From assembly GCA_025529335.1 (NCBI GenBank), contig JAMYHX010000061.1, positions 62,001 to 126,000 of the forward strand: a stretch of DNA of 64,000 bases, in the 5' to 3' direction. The position numbers and the translations under genes were made by a program. The DNA is from Rhizopus sp. PT2906. Its lineage: Eukaryota; Mucoromycota; Mucoromycetes; Mucorales; Rhizopodaceae. Below the pieces are notes generated by a model. The model ran no database searches, was not told the origin of the DNA, and saw nothing but the letters and a program-made list of their open reading frames with translations. The first letter of the stretch is position 1. Each line of letters begins with the position of its first letter. Below are positions 33,093 through 44,683 of the stretch, piece by piece.

Positions 33093-36000
33093 TTATTTTG
33101 ATGACTTCTTTTTCCACCATGGGTTTTTTATTGAAGAAGAAGGCTCATGCTGTGTTCGAGATATGAGTCTAGAGATAGAAAACTTTTCGCGTAACTGTGA
33201 TGAAACAGAAGAGGTCGGTCGAACAGGATGAGGGGCCTTGGGTTGTGCTTCTGGCTAATATAGAAATAAGTAAATAAAAGAAATAGAGAAAAGAAAGTAC
33301 TTACAGATTTACATCGCTTGTGGCAAACATAACCACAAAAGTCTATTACCAAAAAAGAACACAGTGAGAAGGATGACTCGAGGAGGGGAATAAGATAGTC
33401 TCCTTACCTTTACATACAAATGCATCTCGCTTGATAGGTATATCACATACCTTACAGTTTCCTGCTCCTATTATACAAATACATATAAAGTTATACAAGA
33501 TTAACTCGCCTGGATAACAATGATTTACCTTTAGGAAACGAACAATCTATCAAACTGTGCATATGACTTGGTTTAGGTCGAACATGAGTATTAGATACAA
33601 CTGGCATAGATTGACGCGTGGACAGATGACCCAATTGTTGTCTTTGCTGCAGCTTCTTTGCTAATAGACTTTCACCTGCTACCACTGCATGTTCTTGCAT
33701 CTGATTCAGTAGTGTACTGTTACTCCTCACTTTCCTTGTTAGACTTTGAGCGGTTGGTTTTTTAGCCATCAGAATAGGTGAAGATGTAGTGGAAGAAACC
33801 TCTAGAGGTTTTTGATACTTCAAAATCCAGGGATGATCGAGAAGCTCGCTGGCTGTGGGTCTATCTATTGGATTTTTTCGAAAGCAGAGCATTAGGAAAT
33901 CATGCAGCTCCTAAGGTTAGCTGTTTGAGAAAAAAGGAGTGAATGATATGGTTATTATTAATTACAGCTGAAACACCATCTGGTATAGGAGGACATTCAT
34001 CTTCGACAATCTTGAACATCGCGGTCATTGCGATCAAATCAGAATAAGGCGGTTTGCCTGTGTATAGTTCGATGATGGTGCATCCTAAAGACCATATATC
34101 TGATTTACTAGATGCTCCTTTTAGTTCAATGACTTCAGGCGACACTATTTAAAAAAGTTACTATACAGAGAACACGTATACACACATTAATATAGAATAT
34201 TCTTACTCCAAAAAGGAGTCCCAGACACGATGCTTTTATCTTCATTTTTTTTCAGCTTCAAATTGAGAGATACACCAAAATCAGATAGCTTCACATCTCC
34301 TGCCTTTGTAGTGAGAATATTTGCAGCCTTTAGATCACAGTGAACGACTTGTTGCTGATGCAAATAGATTAGACCACTCAGTATTCTCTGACAGTAGTTG
34401 GCAACAAGAGATTCTGGTAATGAACTGCCGAATGATTTTAAGGTGTTTAATAATGAGCCATTTTCGACATATTCTAACACAATGTTTATATGTTCCTGTG
34501 TTTGAATAAACCCCTCATATTTAACAATATTTGGGTGAGTTAATGAACTAAGCAATCTAGCCTCTTGCTATAAAAAAAACACGTCAATGATAATATGTTT
34601 AGATATGTTTTAACTACTTGCCATCATATCTTCAATATCTTGCTTTTTTGATGATTTCAAATTGATCTGTTTAACAGCTACAGTTTTTCCTGATATTAGA
34701 TCCAGTGCTCTATAAGGAACATTTAAAAAAAAAATTAAAACGTATGCAATAGATAGACTCCTTTTTTTTTTTAACTACCTATACACTGTACCAAAATGGC
34801 CTTTGCCAATCACATTTCCTAGTTTCTGAAAAAACCAAAGTTTAATTTACACTAAAGAGATGGTCTATCGTCTTACATATCTAGCCAACAAGTTCCCATC
34901 TTCATCAAAAAGTTCTAAATGTGATACATTGTTTGTTTTCAAAGAATTTGTAGATTTGCGCTTGGCAATTGGTAACAGGTCTGGTTGAGGAACATACGGA
35001 CTCTTGCCTTCAATGACGGAAGCTGATTTTTTGTATTGTTGTTGATTATAATTGGCCTTATTGTTAGACCAAGTCTGGAACTTTACAAAGTGTGGTTCCT
35101 TCTTATGACGATTTTTCGATGAAAATAATAGTGACAATCGATTGTTTGCTTTATGTGTAGAAGAAGATGAAATCGAATTCGATGGAGGTGGTTTCAATAT
35201 TGATTCAAAAATATCCTGAGCGGCTGTGTGCTTCTTTTCTTCTTTTGTGGGATGTCTGTGTGTTCCGTAACCACTATCCCCAGATGACGTGCTACTCATT
35301 TTGGTATCATAGATATTATCTTCCAGGAACTCCTCCTCATCCTCATCATAGTATTTTAATTTTTTTTCATGTAAAAGTAATGGATGTGTGCCGAACACAG
35401 GCATACAACCTGGTTGATCAGATGGCGGTGACCACTCTTCCTCCTTTCTGTCCTCCTCATCTCTCTCCTCATCCTGTAGACCATGTTGGGTACGGTAATG
35501 TCCGTGTTGTAGTTGTCGATTGTCATCGTACTCCTGATTCTCCTGCTCTACAACTCGTTTTGTCATTGTATCATTCGCATTATCATTATTATAGGTTGTG
35601 ATTGATTCGCCTGCAAATCTATTATGTGTAGGTAAAATATGAGATAACATTAAAAGTGTTGAAACAACCTTTTTCAGTAAAGAAGAAGAAAGAAAAAAAA
35701 GAAAATTAGAGAAAGAGCAAAGACAGGGGAAATAAAGAGGAAAAAGAGAAAAATAATGCAAAGAAAATTTTAAGCACTTACATCGTCTATATTCTCCTCG
35801 TGTATTAAATCATTTACACAGAACAGAGCGGATGATGGGAGTCCTAACTGTTAGATATCCATTATTATACGTCACATCATCATAACTATTTTGTATTACT
35901 TCTTTTGCTGCCTTTAAGAATATTTCAATCCTCTCTTCCTATCACACAAAAAGGTCATTTTCTAGTGCTAATATTTTTCTATTGGCACTTTACTGGTTCC

Positions 36001-36246
36001 TGGCTGTCATTGTATTCCTTGTTGATCAGTCTACCGAACGTTATTAGAAACTTTTCATCCATATCTCCTTATGTTTACTAACGTGCAAAGTATTCGGCCG
36101 TCTTTTAAGCATTCATATAGATCCTCCGAGGGGAGTTCAAAGTTCAAGACAGATTCTATCCAGCATTTGGTAGAATAATAAGCCTCTGTTTGTAAGTATT
36201 GTTTTTTAAGCTGTGGCTGATAAATGGTTTTTGAAACGGGGCTCAT
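33093..36246 (-). CDS. Cdc15/SepH-group kinase with CH and C1-like domains
   Basis: Thirteen exons (36246-36083, 36030-35994, 35938-35900, 35847-35782, 35668-34877, 34825-34779, 34709-34622, 34567-34207, 34144-33966, 33910-33529, 33467-33408, 33342-33305, 33254-33093) give 804 residues. A calponin-homology domain (about 25-125) shows WIESVLNF, CLKDGRILCTLINK, IEIFLKAAKELGLPSSALF. A polar linker follows. The kinase spans about 367-625: GKGHFGTVYRA, VAVKQINL, HCDLKAANILTT, LSDFGVSLNLK, MSPEVIELKGASSKSDIWSL, closest to the septation/mitotic-exit group. The HRD Arg is Cys. A C1-like zinc motif (about 709-752) reads HSLIDCSF, CKVCDIPIKRDAFVC, CGYVCHKRC. The intron before exon 8 has a GC donor. A role in septation is inferred. 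Confidence 0.82.
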
Positions 36247-36553
36247 TCAATCTTTTTTCCCTTTTAAAAAAAAAAGTAAAAAAGAGGTAAACAAAAAGGA
36301 AGAAGAAAAAGAGAAATAGCAAGAGAAAAAAAAAAAGAACGAGACAAAAAATTGACATATATGATTTAATCACCAAGGCAACACAGTGGTAATTTCCCCT
36401 TTAAGTACCTTGTGTTTCAATGTCAGTTTTTCAAGGACAACTTGTCTTTGCCAAGGCAACCTAACAATGATTCATAGTCCGATTGATCCATAAATAAAGC
36501 TGCCAAAAATAAATTTCTTTTCTCTTCTTCTTTATCACATTGTACATAGTAGA
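36247..36553. promoter_or_regulatory. Divergent promoter with duplicated CCAAGGCAAC motif
   Basis: This 307-base gap separates the start codons of the CH-kinase and PLC-like genes. The decamer CCAAGGCAAC occurs at 36373-36382 and 36451-36460, same orientation, 78 bases apart. The second lies in TTTGCCAAGGCAACCT, a near-palindromic site resembling an RFX X-box half-pair (GTTGCC spaced from GGCAAA on the other strand). The factor is inferred, not shown. Confidence 0.45.
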
Positions 36554-37663
36554 ATGCTTATTACAAGCTTGATCCTTTCTGCGCTTTCCTTTGCTTTAGC
36601 GAGCGCACAGCAGGTGTGCAATGGATATGCAGAATATTGCAATAAGCCCTATAATTCATTATCCTATGTTATAACACACAACTCCTATGGCTATATAACC
36701 AACCCTGCTGCCAACCAACTATGTCCTATTACGACTCAATTTGCAGATGGTGTCCGAGCTTTGAAGTTGTCTGCTGTGTCTCCAGCCAATACGACAAACA
36801 GTACTATTACAGCTGAAAGTATTTACCTTTGCCATACATCATGTACTATATTAAATGCAGGTCCTGCTGTGGATACCCTTCGTACGATCACTGACTGGGT
36901 CAAGAACAATCCAAACGAAGTCATCACCATCATGTGGAATAATGTTGGTAAGTTTAATGCGGATGCCTTCAAGGCTGCTTATGAAGCAAGTGGTATTATC
37001 GACTACAGTTATCAACAACCAGCGGGCAACTTTACTTGGCCAACACTTGGGGAGCTAATTGCCAGTGGAAAAAGAGTTATTAATTTTGGTGACACCTACT
37101 ATCAACAAGAACTTCCTTGGTAAGACTATAAATAACCTTGCTTTCTTTGTCTAGTGCTAATAATGTGCATTAGGCTATTAACTGAATTTAATTATGTGTT
37201 CGAGACACCTTACAATAACCGCAACGAATCTTCATTCAGCTGCACTATTGATCGCCCTCCAAACCCTGACAATCCAAGCGAAATGATGTATGTCATGAAC
37301 CACTTCCTTTATGGCACACTTCAACTTGGCCAATTGACAATCGAAATACCACAAAAGGGTACAGCCAATGTGACCAACTCTGACGGTTCTCTTTTAAAAC
37401 AAGCCCAAGCATGCACTCAAGCCTTTGGACGTCAGCCCAACTTTTTAGAGGTTGATTTTTATAACCTTGGTGATACACTCAAAATAGCTGCCCAATTAAA
37501 TAATGTGACATATAGCAGTACCACATCACAATGCGATAGCTACGCTGCGAAATACTCGACTAGTTCGAGCACAGACTCGTCCGAAGCAATCCAAACTATC
37601 AGCTTTAGCTCGGTCAGCTTGTTACTTTCCTTAATAGCGGCCACATTCTTTATATTCTTTTAG
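36554..37663 (+). CDS. Secreted PI-PLC-like phosphodiesterase, probably GPI-anchored
   Basis: Exons 36554-37119 and 37174-37663 give 351 residues. A signal peptide covers the first 19 residues (LILSALSFALASAQQ). The PLC-like X-domain barrel shows the first catalytic His in YVITHNSYGY, then QFADGVRALKLS, a possible second His in YLCHTSC, and NPNEVITIMWNN, GKRVINFGDTYY. The C-terminus is Ser/Thr-rich and ends in a hydrophobic stretch without a tail (VSLLLSLIAATFFIFF), as in GPI-anchor signals. Several N-glycosylation sequons are present. Fungal members are extracellular or wall-linked and their substrate is unknown. Confidence 0.8.
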
Positions 37664-38071
37664 ATAAAGTAGATTGTATTTTCCTCTTTTTCCTCGTGAT
37701 GATGTGTACTTTCTATTAAAAGAAACAAACTAAATTAAACTTTTTTTTAAAATTTAATGATATCATCTCGTAAAGCTTAGTTCCTTTTTATCAATATGGG
37801 CTTTGCAGATCCCAAAAGTGATAAACCCATGTAAAGAGTGCAGTAAGAATATAGAATGGCCTAACAAAGAAATAATTTGATCCCTTTACTGTTGTGGCTT
37901 TCTCCACTTATGTTCGCTAGTTAAAAAAAAAGAAGCGCCGGACAATTCGGGCACACAATCTGATATACGAAGGAGAGGGGGGATATTACTTTATTGAAAG
38001 GCCATTGATCTAAGAATCCTTCCTTTTGTTATCTTTGCGGTATCCATCCGTCTACGTATAAGCACTTAACC
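37664..38071. other. Upstream region of the Stm1/SERBP1-like gene
   Basis: About 400 bases between the PLC-like stop and the next start. It is AT-rich with a T run near 37741-37748, a poly-A run near 37922-37930 and an AGGAGAGGGGGG-type purine block near 37970-37981. No gene was seen. Confidence 0.45.
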
Positions 38072-39237
38072 ATGTCTACTTTCTCCAAGAATCTTTTCGA
38101 CGTGCTTGCCGAACAAGACAACACCCCTGTCAAGGCAGAATCCCCTGCTCCTGCTGCCGCTGCCGCTGACAAGAAGAACGCTCCTAAGGCCAAGGAAGGT
38201 AAAGTATCTTTGACACTTCTTTTTTAAACAGCAACGTATTATAATGAACCAGTCCGCAAAATATATACAAGAGAGAAAGAAAAGAAAAGAAAGGGTGGAA
38301 ACGGTAGATCTCGAATTGTGTCAAATGAAATGTATTCTAAAGGAGGGGGGCCAGGCACACATGTAATTTTGAAAGACATTTTGCGTACCGCTTTCCCTCT
38401 TCATTCTGACAGTCGACATATCGACCAGCCAAACATTAATAACAACAGCACTAATGATTCAGAGCAACAACTTAGCAATAGAAAGTTTCATTCCAACAAA
38501 AAGACAGGGGAATAATACGTTGTTGAAAGAAAATATAAAAGAACAACGCTAACTCTCTTATTAGCTCCTAAGGGCGAAAAGAAGGCTCGTCGCCACGGTG
38601 ACCGCCCTACTAAGGATGGTCGTCCTCGTCGTGGTCGTCAATTCGACCGCCACTCTGGTACTGGCCTTGTGTAAGTGTATGATTTACTTTATGAAATTTT
38701 TTTAACCTTTTTTTTTATTAAAGTGACTCTCAAAAGAAGATCAACCAAGGTTGGGGTAAGCCCGGAAAGGCTGAAGTTGAAGCTGCCAAGGATACTCTTA
38801 ACCCTGCTGACCCCGATGCTCCCGAACAAGAAGCTCCTGCCACCCCCGTTGAACCCGAGGAAAAGGTCAAGACTTTAGATGAATACTTGGCTGAAAAGGC
38901 TGCCAAGGCCTTGAAGGTTGCTCTCCCTGAAGCTCGTAAGGCTAACGATGCCGATGAAGCCGCTTTCGCTGGTGCCGTTGTCCACACCAAGGCTGAATTA
39001 GAAGAATTCTATGTCTCCAAGGAAACCAAGACCGTTACTAAGAAGACCGAAAAGCCTCGCAAGGAAAAGATTGTCATTGAGATTGAACAACGCTTCCAAG
39101 AAAAGCCCCGTAACGACTTCCGCAAGAACGACCGCCGTGGTGGCCGTAACGGTGGCCGTAAGTCCGCCAAGTCTAACTTTGCTGCTGTCAACATTCAAGA
39201 TGCTGCTGCCTTCCCCTCTCTCGGTGCTACCGCTTAA
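38072..39237 (+). CDS. STM1: Stm1/SERBP1 (HABP4) family ribosome- and RNA-binding protein
   Basis: Exons 38072-38198, 38565-38670 and 38724-39237 give 248 residues. The start MSTFSKNLFDVLAEQDN is like the Stm1 N-terminus. The conserved core RRGRQFDRHSGTGLVDSQKK with INQGWGKPG is unmistakable for SERBP1/Stm1. An acidic-basic linker and a C-terminal RGG-like patch (RRGGRNGGRKS) follow, then NIQDAAAFPSLGA. The family binds 80S ribosomes and preserves them in a dormant state under starvation. Codons are strongly biased to C- and G-ending forms (GCC, AAG, GTC), as expected of a highly expressed gene. Intron 1 is unusually long, 366 bases, against about 55 elsewhere. Confidence 0.9.
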
Positions 39238-39525
39238 ATTAAACTTGTTTAAATAATAAAAATATAAAAGATTTTCGATATACATTTATAGTGCTTTTTT
39301 TTCTAGGAGAAGTATATTAAAAAAAAGGGGAGGAAAGAGCTACAAAGACAAAGGGAATGGCGACCTGCTATTACATACTCCTTTAAACATGCACTGTATA
39401 TTCATTCGTGAATCTGGTTGGTTTATATAAATTAAACAGAACCATTTTATTACTTAACCATCCCTCATAAAGTGATAACGTTCTTTTCTTTTCTCGTTAT
39501 TTATTCAATCGTAATCAGCCTCTAT

Positions 39526-40161
39526 ATGAATCGAAGAAAAAACCCAAAGAATTTGGCACTTTGTATTGATAAAAAGGCATTACAGATTAAAAATTGCAAG
39601 ACCCAGTTGTTTCACAGTGGCCCTTACATGCATGGCCCTATCTGCATTTTACCTAATCTATATCTGGGTGCACATTGCAACGCAGTCAATAAAGATCACC
39701 TGGCGCGACACTCAATCACGCATATTATTAATGTTGCAAGCGAAGTACATATTGCTCCGGGTCTTTTCGAGTATCACCATCTGCATTGGACGCATTATCA
39801 AAGAAATCTAGCCCAGGTGGAGTTTATCAAAGCGATCAAGATCATTGAGGACGCTCTACAAAGAAATCAAGTTGTCCTTGTTCATTGTCAACAGGGAGTC
39901 GAGCGATCGGCAGCACTTGTTCTTGCTTACCTTATCTATTTGTCACGAAAATCCATGGCTCCAGAGTGCGCGGTCACAACCAAAAATTGGTCTCTAGATC
40001 ATGCGCTACGCTATGTTCAAGAAAAGGTACCTGACATTCACCCCAACATGGAACTGTTATATCAACTTCGAGAATTTGAAAGATCTTTGACGATAAAGCC
40101 ACCCAATAGTCATCGTCAATATCTTTATCGATCCCATTCCGAATCAACACTTTATCATTAA
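39526..40161 (+). CDS. Dual-specificity phosphatase, tandem copy 1
   Basis: A single-exon frame of 211 residues starting MNRRKNPKNLALC. Signature P-loop HCQQGVERSA (CX5R) is present in VVLVHCQQGVERSAALV. Other landmarks are GPICILPNLYLGA, HIINVASEV, HLHWTHYQRNL and LLYQLREFERSL. It is about as similar to its downstream neighbour as a diverged tandem duplicate. The fungal counterparts I recall are Msg5/Pmp1-type MAPK phosphatases. Oddity: position 4 after the Cys-Gly pair is Glu (GVERS) where the neighbour and most family members have Ser or a small residue, so activity should be checked. The ATG at 39526 is preferred; upstream codons lack an ATG. Confidence 0.83.
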   Translation: MNRRKNPKNLALCIDKKALQIKNCKTQLFHSGPYMHGPICILPNLYLGAHCNAVNKDHLARHSITHIINVASEVHIAPGLFEYHHLHWTHYQRNLAQVEFIKAIKIIEDALQRNQVVLVHCQQGVERSAALVLAYLIYLSRKSMAPECAVTTKNWSLDHALRYVQEKVPDIHPNMELLYQLREFERSLTIKPPNSHRQYLYRSHSESTLYH

Positions 40162-40881
40162 AAAGTCTTTCCGAGACCGCGCAATTTGCATATGAATTTT
40201 TGATGAGTTCCTGAAACTGTTTATTGTTTAAATTTTTTTGTGTTTCAATTATATTTTATGTGTTGCAGTAAATAGCTTCTAATCTGTGTCCGCGTAATAA
40301 ATAAATAATTTCATCTTTCTTTGTCCTCCTTTTACGATCATTTGCCGCGTTTACGCAATTGTTACATAGTCTCTTGTCATAAAGCCAGATGATCATTAAG
40401 GAATGAGAAGATTCTTTTTGTGCCATGACATCAATTGGTTTCGTACCATATATTATCTTATGTCGTACGACTGTTGCCTTTTGAATGACAATTGATGCTT
40501 ACTAAAGATGACTCTAGAGATTTTTTTTAAAAAAAAAAAGAGAGGATGCCAGCTGATCATCAATAGCAACAAGATAGTGTATTAATTGCTTACAATATGT
40601 TATTGATTGTTTAGAAGATCAGGCGCTCATTTATGTAGTAAGTATTCTAATAACAACAACTATCAAAACAAAGACGCTCCCTAATTAAATAACAAGCATG
40701 GGATAATAAAGGAAATAAAGGGAGCTAATTGAGTTCTGGAACCGTAGGAAATTAATTAATTAAAATAGATTTCATTGGACGAGTAATTAACGTATATTTA
40801 TTTACATTTTCAATATAAAAAAAAAAGAACAAAAGGAGGGTCCCTCTTACATTTCTTTTTATCTTTAATCTTTTTATTACC
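40162..40881. other. Spacer between the two phosphatase genes
   Basis: About 720 AT-rich bases, with a T/A run near 40521-40540 and AATTAATTAATT near 40751-40762. No gene was seen. It presumably holds the terminator of copy 1 and the promoter of copy 2. Confidence 0.45.
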
Positions 40882-40894
40882 ATGACTACTGCTA

Positions 40895-40927
<33 letters not shown>

Positions 40928-41676
40928 TTTCTAGTACCGCTACCATAGCTACCACTACTTTCAAAAGTGCAAGTACTAGTTTATCTCAGCGTAGAAAAAA
41001 TAAAAAGAATCTGTCACTATGTCTACCACAGACAACACTTTCTACTCCCGTAAAGTCGACTGATCCTTATTCAAATGGACCTATTGAAATAATGCCACAC
41101 TTGTATCTTGGATCAGAACAAAATACCTTAAACATGGATCAATTAAGAGAATTGAACATTCAATCCATACTTAATGTAGCAGCAGAAGTCAGCCACCCAT
41201 ACCAAGATATGTTTCAATCCATTCAATCGATTATACCTTCACCCACTTTATCCAAATCATCTACTATCAGCAGTACATCCACTATTCACACTAATTACTC
41301 TTCTGATTCATTATTACATCATCCCTCGGACATTATATATCATAAATTGAATTGGGAACATAACCAAGATAATCTCGTATTAGAATTAGAAAAGGCAATC
41401 GACATCATTGATAGATCACGATCGGTCAATCAGAATATACTTGTTCATTGTCAATGTGGAGTATCAAGATCAGCTACTGTCATTATTGCTTATATCATCA
41501 AGACACTAAAATTGCCAATGCAAGATGCTTATAATCATGTAAAGAATCTGTCACCTGCCATCAATCCAAATCTATCTTTATTATTTCAATTACGAGAATT
41601 TGAACAATTCACTTTAAAGAAAAAACCACATTTTTTATTCAGCTGCTCCCTCACAAGTAAATTACTTAAAAAGTAA
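40882..41676 (+). CDS. Dual-specificity phosphatase, tandem copy 2
   Basis: A single-exon frame of 264 residues. The first 30 residues are Thr/Ala-rich, encoded by ACT and GCT triplet repeats. The core repeats the order of copy 1: QRRKNKKNLSLCL, GPIEIMPHLYLGS, SILNVAAEV, KLNWEHNQDNLV, then the P-loop HCQCGVSRSATVI and LLFQLREFEQF. A Ser-rich insert of about 40 residues (SPTLSKSSTISSTSTIHT) precedes the acid loop and is absent from copy 1. The P-loop is fully canonical. Probably a MAPK phosphatase of the Msg5/Pmp1 kind. The substrate is not shown. Confidence 0.87.
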
Positions 41677-42980
41677 CTGTATAGTTTCCCCCTCTTCTTT
41701 TTTTAAAAAAAATGTGTACATTCTTCTCTCATTATTCACCAAGCATATACTATACATACATAATAAACCTTCATGTTTATATCCTTCCTTCATCTATATT
41801 TTGCTTTCTTTTCCAAATATAGCTATTGTTTACTATGTGTAACTATTGTGTTTATTGTTGTAAATATACAGTTGGTGTTCAAGTACGTGTCGCGAATTCT
41901 ACACAAAATAAATGTCGCCATGGCTGACAAATTAGGTGTCGCACTTCCAGGGTATTTTTGTCGTACAACGCTCGGTATTTATTGTTGTATAAATGCCGTG
42001 TCAAGTCTTTTGATTTTCTTTTTTATTATTACACCAGAGCCTATATTAAAGCATTTAGTTTTTGTACGATGATGGAAAAAAGGCATTGTTGTTGACGGAT
42101 TTGGTAATGAATTATATTATTCATTTAGAGCAGTATCGTCTTTACATGTCGAGCACTTTATCTATACTTCCATAAAGTGGTGGCGAGATTGAGGTTCTTC
42201 AACTTATTGGAGAAATCTGGAAGAAAGGGTAAATCGAGACTGATAGAATCTTACAGAAATGTCAAAAGATAGGCTGACCACATCTTTTCGATAAAGAACA
42301 TGAAAGGGATCGTTCTAGATAGCACTGGGATCCACAGGTGGGAGAAGACTTTATGGACTTTACAAAAAAAAACGATGTCTTTCTGAATAGATTTTCCTTT
42401 CATACAAACATAAAGCGTTGCATAACCTTGTCAAAGTAGCGTACATCAGTAGTACCCGAGGATACGGACATAAAGAACTAACTTGACCCAACTAAAAACG
42501 TAGCAAGAAAGACGTAGAGCAAGAAGTATCCATGGATGTGAATAATACCCTTCTTTTTTGGGATTTTTAAATATCAGATCTCATTTTTTTGGGGAGAAAC
42601 AATTATCAAGAACTAACGACTATTATGAACTATTTAAAACAATATGTTGTCAAAGTCCACAAATAAGCATCCTATTTACAAAAGAATGATGATATGACTA
42701 ATGTTTGTAGTTGATCATTTGTCATTTAACCACGCTGAACTCTCTCAACTGGAGTCAACTCATTTCTGATAATATTGTTTTGAGCCTACTTGATCAATAC
42801 ACAAAGAATCTGCCGCGGTTCAAAGGTTGTTTGTTCAATATATTTACTACAATGAACTTTGTTACAAGAACAAAAAAAAGTGATGCTTTTTGAAAAGGGC
42901 ACAAATGAGAACGTTTATTTTTAGAAATCGTATTATTGAAAACGAGTACGACATTGATATCCTTAAAAGTGTATTGAATG
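41677..42980. other. Intergenic region with one hydrophobic open frame
   Basis: The plus-strand frame 41773-42072 (99 codons) starts MFISFLHLYFAFFSKY and has about two hydrophobic spans with MADKLGVALPGYFCR between them. No family was recognised and no splice extension closes well, so it may be a truncated or dead gene. The rest (42073-42980) has no supported gene. Confidence 0.35.
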
Positions 42981-44557
42981 TTACAATTCTTGCATTTTGT
43001 AGAACTGGTGTCTTCTCTGTCGACGACGGTATCTCTTAAACAGCCATACACCTGCCAAGGCAGCCAAAATACCCGCGATGATTGTGCCTACAGAAATACC
43101 CGCTTTATCTCCTGGTGTCAACGGTTTTGCTTGAATCGTTCCTCTATGTCCACTAGGGGAACACATCGTATCTTTAAAGGCGTTAGATGTGAGATTACCA
43201 CAGGTACCATATTTAGAAGCATCTATTTTATGTTGATACTCTGTGCCATTCGTATTGGAAAAATGAGTTATCCAAACAGGATAATTGTTGCTAGGCATTT
43301 CCATCGTAGGATACAGTAAATGCATTAAATCCAACAATGCTATATCAGGTCGTGCAGCTGCTCTCTGTGTCCAGTCTACAATATGGATCGTAAGTTGTTT
43401 TTTTTTCCCTCTCTTCTTATTGTTCCAACTCACTTACCAGAGACGCCTTCTTTGACCAATCCGTTCACTGAATAGACATTATTGTTTACAATCGCTGGAG
43501 GCAAACCAACAACCGTTACGTGAATTGTCGCATTAATAGGTGTAATCCAATTGTCATAGGTTAAATTCGTACTGCTCATATCCAAGATGTAATCAGCTCC
43601 TTTGAGTCCCTGAAGGAAATAAAATACATGTTCTGGATTATTCATTAAATAGACATTGTCCTGTGCCGAGTTTGCTGCAACTAGACGACCTCCAGCATCC
43701 TTCACAAGTTCATTAAAATAGCTGTCTCGATAGATGGTAAAGGCGTTTTGTTGAGAATCGTAGCTTGTCCAGGCAACTGTCTTTTGTGTTGATTGATATC
43801 CCAAATTATCCTTGTGGCATTTATAGAATGTATCAATATAAGTAAACATTGTTGTCGCCAACAGTTCTTGTTCAAAAAAGGCTCCAACATACAGTAACCA
43901 CGCTGCTTTCTAAAAAGATCATAAATATTAAAAAATCACCTTTCTGATCTTTGTTACCTTTTTCTCTTACCTGAAGTGGGGTGAGATCATTTCTTTGAGC
44001 AGAGAAACTCACAAACGTTCCGGACGTTGTGTTTTCTTGAGTTGTAAATGTAATGTCGGGGTGTGGGTTTTGTTTGCTTTCGAAACAAGGAGATGCACCC
44101 AAAGTAATAACACTATTGACAATTTTATTATCAACTCCAATAAGCTGAGTTGATTTAGTACAATATTAGAGATCATCAAATAGAACATACCTCCAGAAAG
44201 GGAATTACACCGTATGCACCCTCGTCGATGCCAACGCTTGTTATATTTGAAAATGTGCCATCTGATGGGCATTCGTCAGGTTTAGGCTGACCACAGCAGA
44301 CAACACAGTATGTCTTTTTGGTAAGTAAGTTTTCAATAACTTTATAATAATTTTTATAAGTAATCGTAAATCCATAATTGGCATCTATAGAAACTATTCA
44401 GCATGTTTACATTCAACATAAAAAGAAAAGCTTCAATACCACTGGTAATAGACATCATTGATGAATAATGATTTACATTTTTATCAGTTGTATTATTGAT
44501 ACTAGTCTGAGCTAAACTTGAATAAATGAGTGTGAAGAGGATAAAGAGAATTTTCAT
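42981..44557 (-). CDS. BtuF/TroA-like surface protein with one membrane span
   Basis: Exons 44557-44440, 44384-44191, 44144-43971, 43909-43438 and 43375-42981 give 450 residues. A signal peptide (MKILFILFTLIYSSLAQ) leads to an extracellular part resembling helical-backbone periplasmic-binding domains: YGFTITYKNYYKVIE, KPDECPSDG, FLELIGVDNKIV, then KAAWLLYVGAFFEQELLAT and AGGRLVAANS. A C-terminal span (AGISVGTIIAGILAALAGVW) is followed by a short, highly basic tail (KRYRRRQRRHQ). Thus a type I membrane protein with its binding domain outside. Bacterial relatives bind metal chelates or cobalamin; the ligand here is unknown. There are many possible N-glycosylation sites. Confidence 0.68.
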
Positions 44558-44683
44558 GAAGCGTTGTTAAGTTAAAAAAAAAAAAAAGAAAAGAATAGAT
44601 TACATGCTTATATTCTTTTTTTGTTTGTTCAACGAGAAAAAAAAAAATAGTTTTATTACATATGAAAACTCCACATTTGAGTG

